Shown: positions 26,909 through 35,064 of the stretch, in pieces | How positions within the stretch are numbered: the stretch's first letter is position 1 | Layout of the letters: the number at the start of each line of letters is the position of its first letter | Origin: Pseudorhodoferax soli | GTDB lineage: Bacteria; Pseudomonadota; Gammaproteobacteria; Burkholderiales; Burkholderiaceae_C | Length of the DNA: 64,000 nt | Reading direction: 5' to 3' | Assembly (NCBI RefSeq): GCF_003337555.1 | Contig: NZ_QPJK01000007.1 | Coordinates: 196,553 to 260,552, forward strand | Position numbers and translations under genes: made by a program | The notes under the pieces: model-generated | The model's database searches: none | What the model saw: the letters and a program-made list of their open reading frames with translations, nothing else | What the model was told of the DNA's origin: nothing

Positions 26909-27883
26909 ATGAAACGACGCATCCTAGTTGCCATTCTGGCGGCCCAGGTCTTTCCCGCCTTTCACACTGGCGCGATTGCCCAGCACCAATGGAAGACCGA
27001 CCGCATCGAAATGGTCGTGCCGTATCCCGCAGGAGGCAGCACAGACACGATCGCGCGCGCCTTCGCCGATGCACTGCGGACGCAGCTGAACACGACCATC
27101 GTGGTGCAGAACCGGAGCGGCGCGACCGGGACGATCGGCTCGGGATTCGTTGCCAGAGCCAAGCCGGACGGCGGAACCATCCTGTTCACGCCCTCCAGTC
27201 CGCTTACGATCACCCCCTACTTCGTCAACCTGCCGTTCAAGCCGCTGGAAGATCTTCGGCCGGTGGCGAGCGTTGCGATCTCGCCCGGCGTTCTGGTTGC
27301 CAAGCGTGATGCGCCGTTCGATGACTTCGCCGGATTGGTGGCCCATGCAAAGCGGCAGCCCGGAGCCATCTCGATTGGATTTCCCGGCGTCGGATCCGTC
27401 GGCCACATCGGCGTCGCGCAGATCGAACAGGCGGCTGGCATCCGGCTGAATCAAGTGCCGTACCAGGGCAGCAATCAAGCTGTCACCGATGCGATTGGTG
27501 GAAACATCGATCTGCTGGTTCTGAACACGGATGCGGTGTTGCAGCAGATCGCGAATGGCACGATCAAGCCGATCGGGGTCACCTCGCCGGCACGTCTGCA
27601 AGCACTGCCGAATGTTCCGACGTTCGAGGAAATGGGCTTCAAGGGTGTCCAGTTCTTCTCGACCTACGGCATCTTTGCGCCGGCAAAAATGTCAGCCGAC
27701 GCTGTTGCCGAATTGACCCGGGCCGCGCAAGCCGCCGTCAAGGACAAGACCTTCGTCGGCTTGCTGCAGCAGTTCCAGGCATTGCCCGGCGGTCAAGACC
27801 ACGCGACTTTTGTGGCCAGTCTGAAGGATGAGAATCGCCGGATTGGCGAGACAATCAAAAGCAGCAAGCTGGTGAAGCCGTAA
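26909..27883 (+). CDS. Bug/TctC family solute-binding protein
   Basis: The protein has 324 residues with a signal peptide (MKRRILVAILAAQVF, cleavage near GAIAQ). Family landmarks are EMVVPYPAGGSTDTIAR, VVQNRSGATGTIGS and VPYQGSNQAV. It lies 22 bp after the M20 amidohydrolase gene. The frame continues upstream inside that gene, but the ATG at 26909 begins the signal peptide. No membrane subunits are nearby. It probably delivers or senses the amidohydrolase substrate. Confidence 0.93.
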   Translation: MKRRILVAILAAQVFPAFHTGAIAQHQWKTDRIEMVVPYPAGGSTDTIARAFADALRTQLNTTIVVQNRSGATGTIGSGFVARAKPDGGTILFTPSSPLTITPYFVNLPFKPLEDLRPVASVAISPGVLVAKRDAPFDDFAGLVAHAKRQPGAISIGFPGVGSVGHIGVAQIEQAAGIRLNQVPYQGSNQAVTDAIGGNIDLLVLNTDAVLQQIANGTIKPIGVTSPARLQALPNVPTFEEMGFKGVQFFSTYGIFAPAKMSADAVAELTRAAQAAVKDKTFVGLLQQFQALPGGQDHATFVASLKDENRRIGETIKSSKLVKP

Positions 27884-27912
27884 TCAGGCCACGGCATCCT
27901 TTGAAAGGATGG

Positions 27913-27937
27913 GTGCGGGCGACATCGTCGCCCGCAC
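27913..27937. terminator. Strong bidirectional hairpin between convergent genes
   Basis: GTGCGGGCGAC-ATC-GTCGCCCGCAC is a perfect 11-bp inverted repeat with a 3-nt loop, 30 bp after the Bug gene stop and 45 bp from the end of the convergent lysR. It lacks a T-run. Confidence 0.55.
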
Positions 27938-27981
27938 AGCTGCCATTCAAGAGCGCGCCAGGAACTTCGTTTGTCGAGCGC

Positions 27982-28944
27982 TCATGCAGCCAACGGCTGA
28001 CCGGCCTCAGCTGCGATAAGCGACTCATCCCAGGGTGCAGGATCACCAATCTCGCGTACCAGGAAGTCAATGAAGCTTCTGATGACGGGATTTCGATGAC
28101 GGGATCGGTAGTACATCGCGTAAAGCGAATGCTTTGAAGGCGGTTCGAAGTTCGGCAGCACCCTTTTCAATGCTCCGCTTGCGATGTCGGAAGACACAAG
28201 ATAGGTTGGCAAGCAGGCGAGCCCGTTGCCAGCCAGTGTGGCCGATCTCAGCACCACGCTCGAGTTGGAGGTCATCCGCGGCAATATGGCGACCTGTTGG
28301 ACTAGACCGGCATTCTCGAACTCCCAGCATCTCCCAACCGTCATTGCTGGATCGACGAGACACTGATGACGCACCACATCCTGAGGAATCACTATCGGTG
28401 GGTGACGTCTCAGGTATTCCGGCGCAGCGCAGTAAACCCATCGCACCGTTGAGATTTTTCGAGCGGCATAATTCCAGTCCGTACTCGCAGTTACCCGCAA
28501 CGCAATATCAAAGCTTTCGTCAGACAGGTTTGCAAATCTGTCATCGAGATCGACATGAACCTGAACTCCGGGATGGCTGGCCAAGTACTTTCCAATGACG
28601 CAAGTCAGTTGCCTGCTCCCAAATGCGATGGACGAGGTGATGCGCAGTTCTCCCTCAATTCTTTCGTTCTTCTGGCGAGCCGCGTCGACAACCTCTTCTA
28701 CCTCGCTGAGTGCATGGTTGGTCCGCACGAGAATCGATTCACCGACTTCGGTGAGAACCATGCTTCGAGTCGTTCGCTTGATCAGAAGTACGCCAAGCCT
28801 CTCTTCAAGCTGCGCCAGGCTTTTACTCACGGCAGAGGGGGATAGGTTCAGCGTTTTTGCCGCGGCGGACAAACTTCCGGACTCAGCCACGGCTGCAAAG
28901 ACATTCAATTGAGAGAATGTCGCGGTGGTCTTCAGAGAATGCAT
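27982..28944 (-). CDS. LysR family regulator (CrgA-like)
   Basis: The protein has 320 residues with the helix-turn-helix LNLSPSAVSKSLAQLEERLG. The effector domain pattern GELRITSSIAFG plus LDDRFANLSDESFDIALRV closely matches the LysR at 18535-19545. It is convergent to the M20-Bug operon and probably regulates it or a nearby unit. Local base composition is visibly lower in GC than that of its neighbours, which suggests separate acquisition. Confidence 0.92.
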   Translation of the reverse strand: MHSLKTTATFSQLNVFAAVAESGSLSAAAKTLNLSPSAVSKSLAQLEERLGVLLIKRTTRSMVLTEVGESILVRTNHALSEVEEVVDAARQKNERIEGELRITSSIAFGSRQLTCVIGKYLASHPGVQVHVDLDDRFANLSDESFDIALRVTASTDWNYAARKISTVRWVYCAAPEYLRRHPPIVIPQDVVRHQCLVDPAMTVGRCWEFENAGLVQQVAILPRMTSNSSVVLRSATLAGNGLACLPTYLVSSDIASGALKRVLPNFEPPSKHSLYAMYYRSRHRNPVIRSFIDFLVREIGDPAPWDESLIAAEAGQPLAA

Positions 28945-29498
28945 TGGGGTCTAGGCGTTCAACAGGCCTGTATCCACGCAAGAACAAGGCCATCGCACTT
29001 GAGCGTCGAGTCGATTGCATTTTCTGTGTCCATCGTGGGTAGTCTCCAATAGCAGGCGCAGCGTATCTTGAATTAATCATCAAGCTCAATTGAATATATT
29101 TTCAATGCCAAGCGCGCCCACGCCCCATCCTGGACGGATTCTCACCTTTCGGGTGCATTTCTTCGACTCCACCCCACTTCATGCACCACGACATAGTCGG
29201 CGGTCGCATGCAGGAAGCGCTTACTGGTACGGCGGCAACTCCGCTGGAAGGCCTGGTACAAGAATCGGCGTCCGCTGCCCGATGTGCGGCGACCTGTGTC
29301 GTCGGAACCTTGCGTCACCAAGCCGGCACCGCCCGGATGGCGCGGCGTGGACTTGCGACATGCGCGACGACTCGGCTGTTGCGAGCCAGGTCGATGCGTA
29401 GGAATCGGTTCAAGACGGCAGCGCACTGCTGGCCCGTCGTGGAAGCAGACCAATGCCTGGACTTGCCGCGCCACGCGCGCGGGGCGACAAGTCGGCTG
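28945..29498. other. Gene-poor stretch with possible decayed fragment
   Basis: This is about 554 bp without an intact gene. On the minus strand near 29168-29262 one frame reads ATADYVVVHEVGW, which recalls the DYVVVHELxH zinc motif of YgjP-like metallopeptidases but lacks the last histidine. It is short and may be chance or a remnant. A CTCAATTGAA sequence lies at 29086-29095. Confidence 0.3.
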
Positions 29499-30419
29499 TC
29501 AGGCGAAGGAAGCGCCTTGCGCCTCAGCGATCAGCCAATCGCGAAACGCCTGCAGTTGCAGCTTTGCGGCAGCCTCCGGCTTGTAGACCGCGTAGTAGGC
29601 CAGCGGCGAAACAACTTTTCTGTCCGGGAAAAGCCGGACCAGACTTCCCGAAGCGATGTCTTCCTCTGCCATCACACTGCGCGCCAGAGCGACCCCTTGT
29701 CCCGCTGAGGCAGCCTGGAGAACAGCCGCGGCATTGGTGATCTTCAGGTCCTTCGCAACCGGTCGCCGCTGCACACCTGCTCCCGCGAGCCAGCTCTCCC
29801 ATGTCACGAACTCTGTGCTCGTGTCGTGCGAAACGTCGTGGATGAGTGTCTGCAGCCGGAGATCCGCCGGCGTGCGAATCGAGGCATTCCGGATGAAGCT
29901 CGGCGAGCACACCGGGTAAACCTCCTCCGCCATCAGGCGGTCTGCCGCCAGACCTCGCCAGTCACCTGCTCCGTAACGCACAGCGATGTCGATGCCCTGA
30001 CCCGAAGGGTCCGCCAGCCACGCGCTTGTGTCGAGCCGCAGGTCCAGATTGGGCCACTGCGACCGGAAGCCGTCGATGCGGGGAAGCAGCCACTTTCCGG
30101 CGAACGCGGAACTGACGGCGACAGTCAGGGCGCCGCGCGAAGACTGCTCCTTCAACTGGTCCAGCCCAACCCAGAGACGATCAAACCCCGCGCGGATGTC
30201 CTGCAGCGCTCCCTGTGCGCCATCGGTGACCGTCAGGCGCGCCCGACCACCGGACGCTCTGCTGAAAAGCGGCACGCCAAGCCATTCTTCAAGGCCTCGA
30301 ACCATCTGTCCGACGGCGGCGGGGGTAACGTTGAGCTCGATTGCAGCGCCGGTAAAACTCTGGTGGCGTGCAGCGGCCTCGAACGCTCGGAGAGCGTTCA
30401 GATATGTGGGCGATGGCAC
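29499..30419 (-). CDS. LysR family regulator (GcvA-like)
   Basis: About 306 residues. The start of the conserved region YLNALRAFEAAARHQSFTGA, the helix-turn-helix LNVTPAAVGQMVRGLE and the effector pattern VSSAFAGKWLLPRI place it with GcvA-like regulators. The GTG at 30419 precedes the conserved N-terminus; no ATG is available and the frame is open to 30485. The targets are unknown, since both flanks are gene-poor. Confidence 0.88.
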   Translation of the reverse strand: MPSPTYLNALRAFEAAARHQSFTGAAIELNVTPAAVGQMVRGLEEWLGVPLFSRASGGRARLTVTDGAQGALQDIRAGFDRLWVGLDQLKEQSSRGALTVAVSSAFAGKWLLPRIDGFRSQWPNLDLRLDTSAWLADPSGQGIDIAVRYGAGDWRGLAADRLMAEEVYPVCSPSFIRNASIRTPADLRLQTLIHDVSHDTSTEFVTWESWLAGAGVQRRPVAKDLKITNAAAVLQAASAGQGVALARSVMAEEDIASGSLVRLFPDRKVVSPLAYYAVYKPEAAAKLQLQAFRDWLIAEAQGASFA

Positions 30420-31024
30420 TGCTATAGATTTGCTTTGCGTGCGGTACGGCCAAGTCAGCGCTCCTTGCAACTGCTTCGGTACCAACTCGCGTTCGTTCCT
30501 TGGCCCAGGCCACGGCCTGGATCCACATGGCGATTGTCGCAGCCGTCACGCGATGCGTCTGTGTGGAACTTGCTTATTTCGTGCCTGCCTACGACCCCCC
30601 AGATCCTAGGCGACCAATGCGGCAGCCGAGCTCGTTGCGCCTGGCGATCCTGCCGCACTGCGTGCTGCTCGGCAAAGGTTTCCTATCTCACATTGAAACT
30701 AAATCTCAGTTGATCGCCAGTGATCGAATCCTGAGAATCCGCGAGCCGTTTCGTCCGGACACGTGCCAGCCCCGTCGCCAGTCTTTGCTGGTCGATGAAA
30801 GCACGTCGGGGACATGAAGCGTCGAAACCCATCAGCTCCCCAGCCCCAAGCGCTTCTTTGACCTGAACGAGCCGCCTGTGCGACGACAGCATGTCGTCGA
30901 AGCAGTGAGCGTCTGCGGACGGGCGCAAAGTGACCGCACGTGCGTGATCCAACTCGGCGCGACGCACGACCGCGCATGGTGCTGCTCGTTGCTGGTCGGG
31001 CACCACGACTTCGAAGCAAAACCT
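30420..31024. other. Gene-poor stretch upstream of the dehydrogenase operon
   Basis: This is about 605 bp between the divergent lysR and the dehydrogenase small subunit. A minus-strand frame (30683-31057) is open, but its product is unrecognised and it runs into the neighbouring gene, so I do not call it. The operon promoter should be here. Confidence 0.35.
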
Positions 31025-31768
31025 ATGAAAAACGAACCACCGATGATCAAGCCGCAAGAAGAGCGGCGCGGATTCCTACGCCGTGTCCTCGCCATCGTTC
31101 CGGCCTCGACCGTGGCAGTTGGCGCTGGCGTTGCGCAGACCGGCTGTTCAGACCAGCCCGGCCAAGCGCCTGCCCGGACCACCGCCAAGTACAGCCCGAC
31201 CTACTTCAACGACGCGGAATGGGCGTTCGTCAACGCCGCCGTTGCCCTGCTCATCCCCGCGGACGAGCACGGCCCGGGCGCCATCGAGGCCGGCGTTCCC
31301 GAGTTCATCGACCGTCAGCTGGAGATGCCCTACGGCCATGGGAAGCTCTGGTACATGCAGGGCCCTTTCCATCCGGATTCGAAGCCGGAACTCGGGTACC
31401 AGCTGAACATGTCGCCCCGCGACATCTACCGCCATGGCATCGCAGACTGCGACGCCTGGTGCCGCAGCAATCGCGATGGGAAGGTGTTCGCGCAGCTCAA
31501 CGCCGAGCAACGCAGTGAGATCCTGCATGCACTGGAAGCCGGAAAGATCGAGCTACCCAACACGCCGGCCAAGCTCTTGTTCAACTACCTCCTGAACAAC
31601 ACGCGCGAGGGCTTTCTCTCAGACCCCATCTACGGCGGCAACAAGGGAATGGTCGGCTGGAAACTGATCGGCTTTCCTGGCGCCCGAGCCGACTTCATGG
31701 ACTGGGTCGAGATGCCCAACAAGCCGTATCCCTACGGCCCCGTGTCGATCAATGGAGAGAGCGCCTAA
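31025..31768 (+). CDS. Gluconate 2-dehydrogenase-type small subunit (subunit 3 family)
   Basis: The protein has 247 residues. A twin-arginine-like signal (RRGFLRRVLAIVP) is followed by a lipobox-like TGCS. The body (YFNDAEWAFVNAAVALLIPADEHGPGA) is the typical start of the gluconate 2-dehydrogenase subunit 3 family. This small subunit escorts the folded FAD subunit through the Tat system and holds it to the membrane. It is the first gene of a three-gene operon, 3 bp before the GMC subunit. Confidence 0.92.
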   Translation: MKNEPPMIKPQEERRGFLRRVLAIVPASTVAVGAGVAQTGCSDQPGQAPARTTAKYSPTYFNDAEWAFVNAAVALLIPADEHGPGAIEAGVPEFIDRQLEMPYGHGKLWYMQGPFHPDSKPELGYQLNMSPRDIYRHGIADCDAWCRSNRDGKVFAQLNAEQRSEILHALEAGKIELPNTPAKLLFNYLLNNTREGFLSDPIYGGNKGMVGWKLIGFPGARADFMDWVEMPNKPYPYGPVSINGESA

Positions 31769-31771
31769 GTC

Positions 31772-33547
31772 ATGCCGATCAAGAAAGAAAAAGTGGATGT
31801 CGTGCTCGTCGGCTTCGGCTGGACCGGCGCCATCATGGGCCAGGAACTGACCGAGGAAGGGCTCAGTGTCCTCGCCCTTGAGCGCGGCGCGATGCAGGAC
31901 ACGCCAACCGACGCGCAGTACCCGAAGGTCATCGACGAGCTGGCCTACTCCGTCCGGGGAAAGCTCTATCAGAACCTGTCGACCGAGACCGTCACGATCC
32001 GCCACAAGCCCGACGATCTGGCGGTCCCTTATCGCCAGCACGGTTCGTTCCTGCTCGGCACTGGCGTTGGCGGCGCTGGCTTCCACTGGAACGGCATGCA
32101 CTACCGCAACCTGCCGGAAGAACTGCAGCTGCGCACGCGCATCGAGGAGCGCTACGGCAAGAAGTTCATTCCCGCGGACATGACCATCCAGGACCATGGC
32201 GTGACCTACGATGAGCTGGAGCCCTTCTACTCCAAGTTCGAGTATGTGTGCGGAACTTCCGGAACGGCCGGTGTCCTCAACGGCAAGGTCCAGGAAGGCG
32301 GCAACCCGCTCGAAGGCAATCGTTCGAAGGCCTTCCCCACGCCGCCCCTGAAATATGTGCACGGGGTATCGCTGGTGGCACAAGCGGCCAAGGCGGCCGG
32401 CTTCGACCCCTACCCACTACCCGCGTCCAACGCTTCCGAGCCATTCACGAACCCGTACGGCGTGAAGCTTGGCCCGTGCAACTTCTGTGGCTTCTGCGAG
32501 GACTATGGCTGCTACATGTACTCGAAGGCTTCGCCGCAGACCACCATCCTGCCGGTCCTGCTGAAGAAGCCCAACTTCGAGCTTCGCACCCGCTCGCACG
32601 TGCTGAAGGTGCTGCTGGACAACACCGGCAAGAAAGCGACAGGTGTGCTCTATGTCGATTCCCAGGGGCGCGAAGTGGAGCAGCCGGCCGACCTGGTCAT
32701 CCTGACCGCGTACCAGATGCACAACGTGCGCCTGCTGCTGCTGTCGGGCATCGGCAAGCCCTACGATCCGAAGACCGGCGAAGGTGTCGTGGGCAAGAAC
32801 TACGCCTACCAGATGAACGGCGCCGTCAACGTGGTCCTTCCCAAGGGCACCCAGTTGAACCCATTCATCGGCGCAGGCGCTGCCGGCGTCTCGATGGACA
32901 ACTACAACGCAGACCAGTTCGACCATGGGCCGCTCGGCTTCATCGGCGGAGCGGTGGTGCGCCATGCCCGTACCGGCGGTCGTCCCATCAAGCAAGCCTC
33001 CGCGCTGCCTGGCACACCCTCGTGGGGCAGCGCCTGGAAAGCCGGGATGAAAGACGGCTACCAACGCGTCCTGAACATCGGCATGTCGGGTTCTGTCATG
33101 TCGTACCGCGACACCTATCTCGACCTTGACCCGACCTACCGCGACGCCTACGGGATGCCGCTGTTGCGCATGACCTTCGACTGGCACGACAACGAGTTCG
33201 ACATGATCAAGTACGTCGGCGCCCAGGCCGAGCGGATCGCCAAGGAGATGAACCCCGAGTCGTTCAAGCTGAACATTCGACGCAAGGGCTCCCACTACGA
33301 CACACGGGCCTACCAGAGCACGCACAACACCGGCGGCGCCATCATGGGCACCAATCCGACGAACAGCGTCGTGAACAAGTACTTGCAGTGCTGGGACGTG
33401 CCGAACGTGTTTGTGACCGGTGCCAGTGCCTTCCCCCAGAACATGGGCTACAACCCGACGGGGTTGGTCGGTGCTCTTGCGTACTGGTCGGTGAACGCGA
33501 TTCGCACGCAGTATTTGAAGAGCCCTGGCGCGCTGGTTCAGGCTTAA
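31772..33547 (+). CDS. GMC-type FAD dehydrogenase, large subunit
   Basis: The protein has 591 residues. The FAD-binding loop GFGWTG lies at the N-terminus, HNTGGAIMGTNP is near the active site, and the C-terminal GMC signature is GASAFPQNMGYNPTGLVGALAYW. It is the catalytic subunit of a periplasmic membrane-bound dehydrogenase of the gluconate/sorbitol/alcohol type. A cysteine cluster (CNFCGFCEDYGC, about 230-242) is typical of these large subunits and may bind an iron-sulfur centre. The sugar or polyol substrate is not readable. Confidence 0.93.
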   Translation: MPIKKEKVDVVLVGFGWTGAIMGQELTEEGLSVLALERGAMQDTPTDAQYPKVIDELAYSVRGKLYQNLSTETVTIRHKPDDLAVPYRQHGSFLLGTGVGGAGFHWNGMHYRNLPEELQLRTRIEERYGKKFIPADMTIQDHGVTYDELEPFYSKFEYVCGTSGTAGVLNGKVQEGGNPLEGNRSKAFPTPPLKYVHGVSLVAQAAKAAGFDPYPLPASNASEPFTNPYGVKLGPCNFCGFCEDYGCYMYSKASPQTTILPVLLKKPNFELRTRSHVLKVLLDNTGKKATGVLYVDSQGREVEQPADLVILTAYQMHNVRLLLLSGIGKPYDPKTGEGVVGKNYAYQMNGAVNVVLPKGTQLNPFIGAGAAGVSMDNYNADQFDHGPLGFIGGAVVRHARTGGRPIKQASALPGTPSWGSAWKAGMKDGYQRVLNIGMSGSVMSYRDTYLDLDPTYRDAYGMPLLRMTFDWHDNEFDMIKYVGAQAERIAKEMNPESFKLNIRRKGSHYDTRAYQSTHNTGGAIMGTNPTNSVVNKYLQCWDVPNVFVTGASAFPQNMGYNPTGLVGALAYWSVNAIRTQYLKSPGALVQA

Positions 33548-33559
33548 AGGAGAACAAGC

Positions 33560-34852
33560 TTGAAACTCAGCATCGCATCTCTTCTGGCGCTCCCGCTGAT
33601 GGCCTCGACGTTGGTTGGCCATGCCCAGTCCGTCAGCGCATCACCCAGTGAACTCAAGCGCGGGGAGTACCTCGCCCGTGTGGGCGACTGCATCGCTTGC
33701 CACTCGGCACCCGGCGGCAAGCCGTTCGCAGGCGGACTCGCTTTGGAGTCCCCGATCGGCAAAATCTACTCCACGAACATCACGCCGGACAAGAAGACCG
33801 GCATCGGTACGTACAGCCTGGAGGACTTCGACAAGGCGGTTCGCCACGGCATCGCCAAGCAGGGACATACGCTGTATCCGGCGATGCCCTATACCTCCTA
33901 TGCCTACGTGAAGCCAGACGACGTGAAGGCCATGTACGTCTACTTCATGCAGGGCGTTCAGCCCGTCGAAGCGGCGAACAAGCCATCGGAGATTCCGTGG
34001 CCCATGTCGATGCGCTGGCCACTCGGTGTGTGGCGTTCGCTGTTCGCGCCGGAAGTCACCACGGACAACACACCCGTTCCAGATGCGGACAGGATCGCCG
34101 TGGGGCGCTACCTTGTGACGGGCCTCGGCCATTGCAGTACCTGCCACACACCGCGCGGCGTGGCCCTGCAGGAGAAGGCAACGACTGACGCCGGCGCCGA
34201 CTTCCTTTCTGGTGCGGTCCTAGAGGGATGGCTTGCGCGGAGCCTGCGCGGAGACCACCGCGATGGACTCGGCTCATGGACGGAGGCAGACATCCAGGCC
34301 TTGCTCAAGACCGGACGCAACCGCCACGGCGCGACCTTCGGCTCGATGGCAGACGTGGTGGCACACAGCACGCAGCACATGACCGACAGCGATCTCGGAG
34401 CCATCGCCGCATACCTGAAGACCTTGCCAGCCACAGATGGCAAGAGTGTTCCGCTCGTGTACGACGACAAGGCCGCAAAAGCGATGTTTAACGGAACCGA
34501 TAAGTCGCTCGGCGCATTGACCTACGTCAACAACTGCGCGGCCTGCCATCGGACCAGCGGCAAGGGCTACGACGAGGTGTTTCCTGCTCTTGCGTTGAAC
34601 CCGACTGTGAATGCAGACGACCCAAGCTCAGTGATCCACATCATCCTCAAGGGAGCGCAGATGCCTCACACGACGACTGCACCCACGCAGTTCGCGATGC
34701 CTGGATTCGCAGATCGCTTGACCGACAGTGAAGTGGCCGACGTTGCAACCTTGATCCGCCAAAGCTGGGGCAACCGCGCGCCCGGCGTCACGGCATCGCA
34801 GGTCGCGAAAGTTCGCAAGCACGCAAACGTGCCCGCTGGCCCCGCAAGGTAA
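33560..34852 (+). CDS. Triheme cytochrome c subunit of the dehydrogenase
   Basis: The protein has 430 residues, a signal peptide, and three heme c sites: CIACH, CSTCH and CAACH. This layout matches the cytochrome subunit of gluconate/alcohol dehydrogenase complexes, which passes electrons to ubiquinone. The start is a TTG at 33560 with AAAGGAG seven bases upstream; no ATG fits the signal peptide. The last gene of the operon, it is followed by a convergent tannase-type gene. Confidence 0.94.
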   Translation: MKLSIASLLALPLMASTLVGHAQSVSASPSELKRGEYLARVGDCIACHSAPGGKPFAGGLALESPIGKIYSTNITPDKKTGIGTYSLEDFDKAVRHGIAKQGHTLYPAMPYTSYAYVKPDDVKAMYVYFMQGVQPVEAANKPSEIPWPMSMRWPLGVWRSLFAPEVTTDNTPVPDADRIAVGRYLVTGLGHCSTCHTPRGVALQEKATTDAGADFLSGAVLEGWLARSLRGDHRDGLGSWTEADIQALLKTGRNRHGATFGSMADVVAHSTQHMTDSDLGAIAAYLKTLPATDGKSVPLVYDDKAAKAMFNGTDKSLGALTYVNNCAACHRTSGKGYDEVFPALALNPTVNADDPSSVIHIILKGAQMPHTTTAPTQFAMPGFADRLTDSEVADVATLIRQSWGNRAPGVTASQVAKVRKHANVPAGPAR

Positions 34853-35064
34853 GCGCAACCCGGCGCACGTTGCGACCTGTCCAGTCCTGCGTCGGCAATG
34901 TTCGGCGTCGACCCGCTGCAAGGGCGGGTCGCTCGGCGACGCAGAAGTGGTGAGCTTTGGTCTGCGCCGGTCCCCAGCAGTTCACACAACTGCCAGATCG
35001 GTCGCCCTCCACCAGGTCCCTCGGTCCGCAGGCGCTGTCGCTTGCGGCCGTGCGCGCGGCTCTG

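Noticed and set aside
28901-28920. Another CAATTG palindrome-like site
   Set aside because: It lies inside the LysR coding sequence (Ser-Gln-Leu-Asn codons), so it is not evidence for an operator.
30683-31057. 124-codon minus-strand frame upstream of the dehydrogenase operon
   Set aside because: It has no recognisable domain or clear ribosome site and runs into the dehydrogenase small-subunit start.
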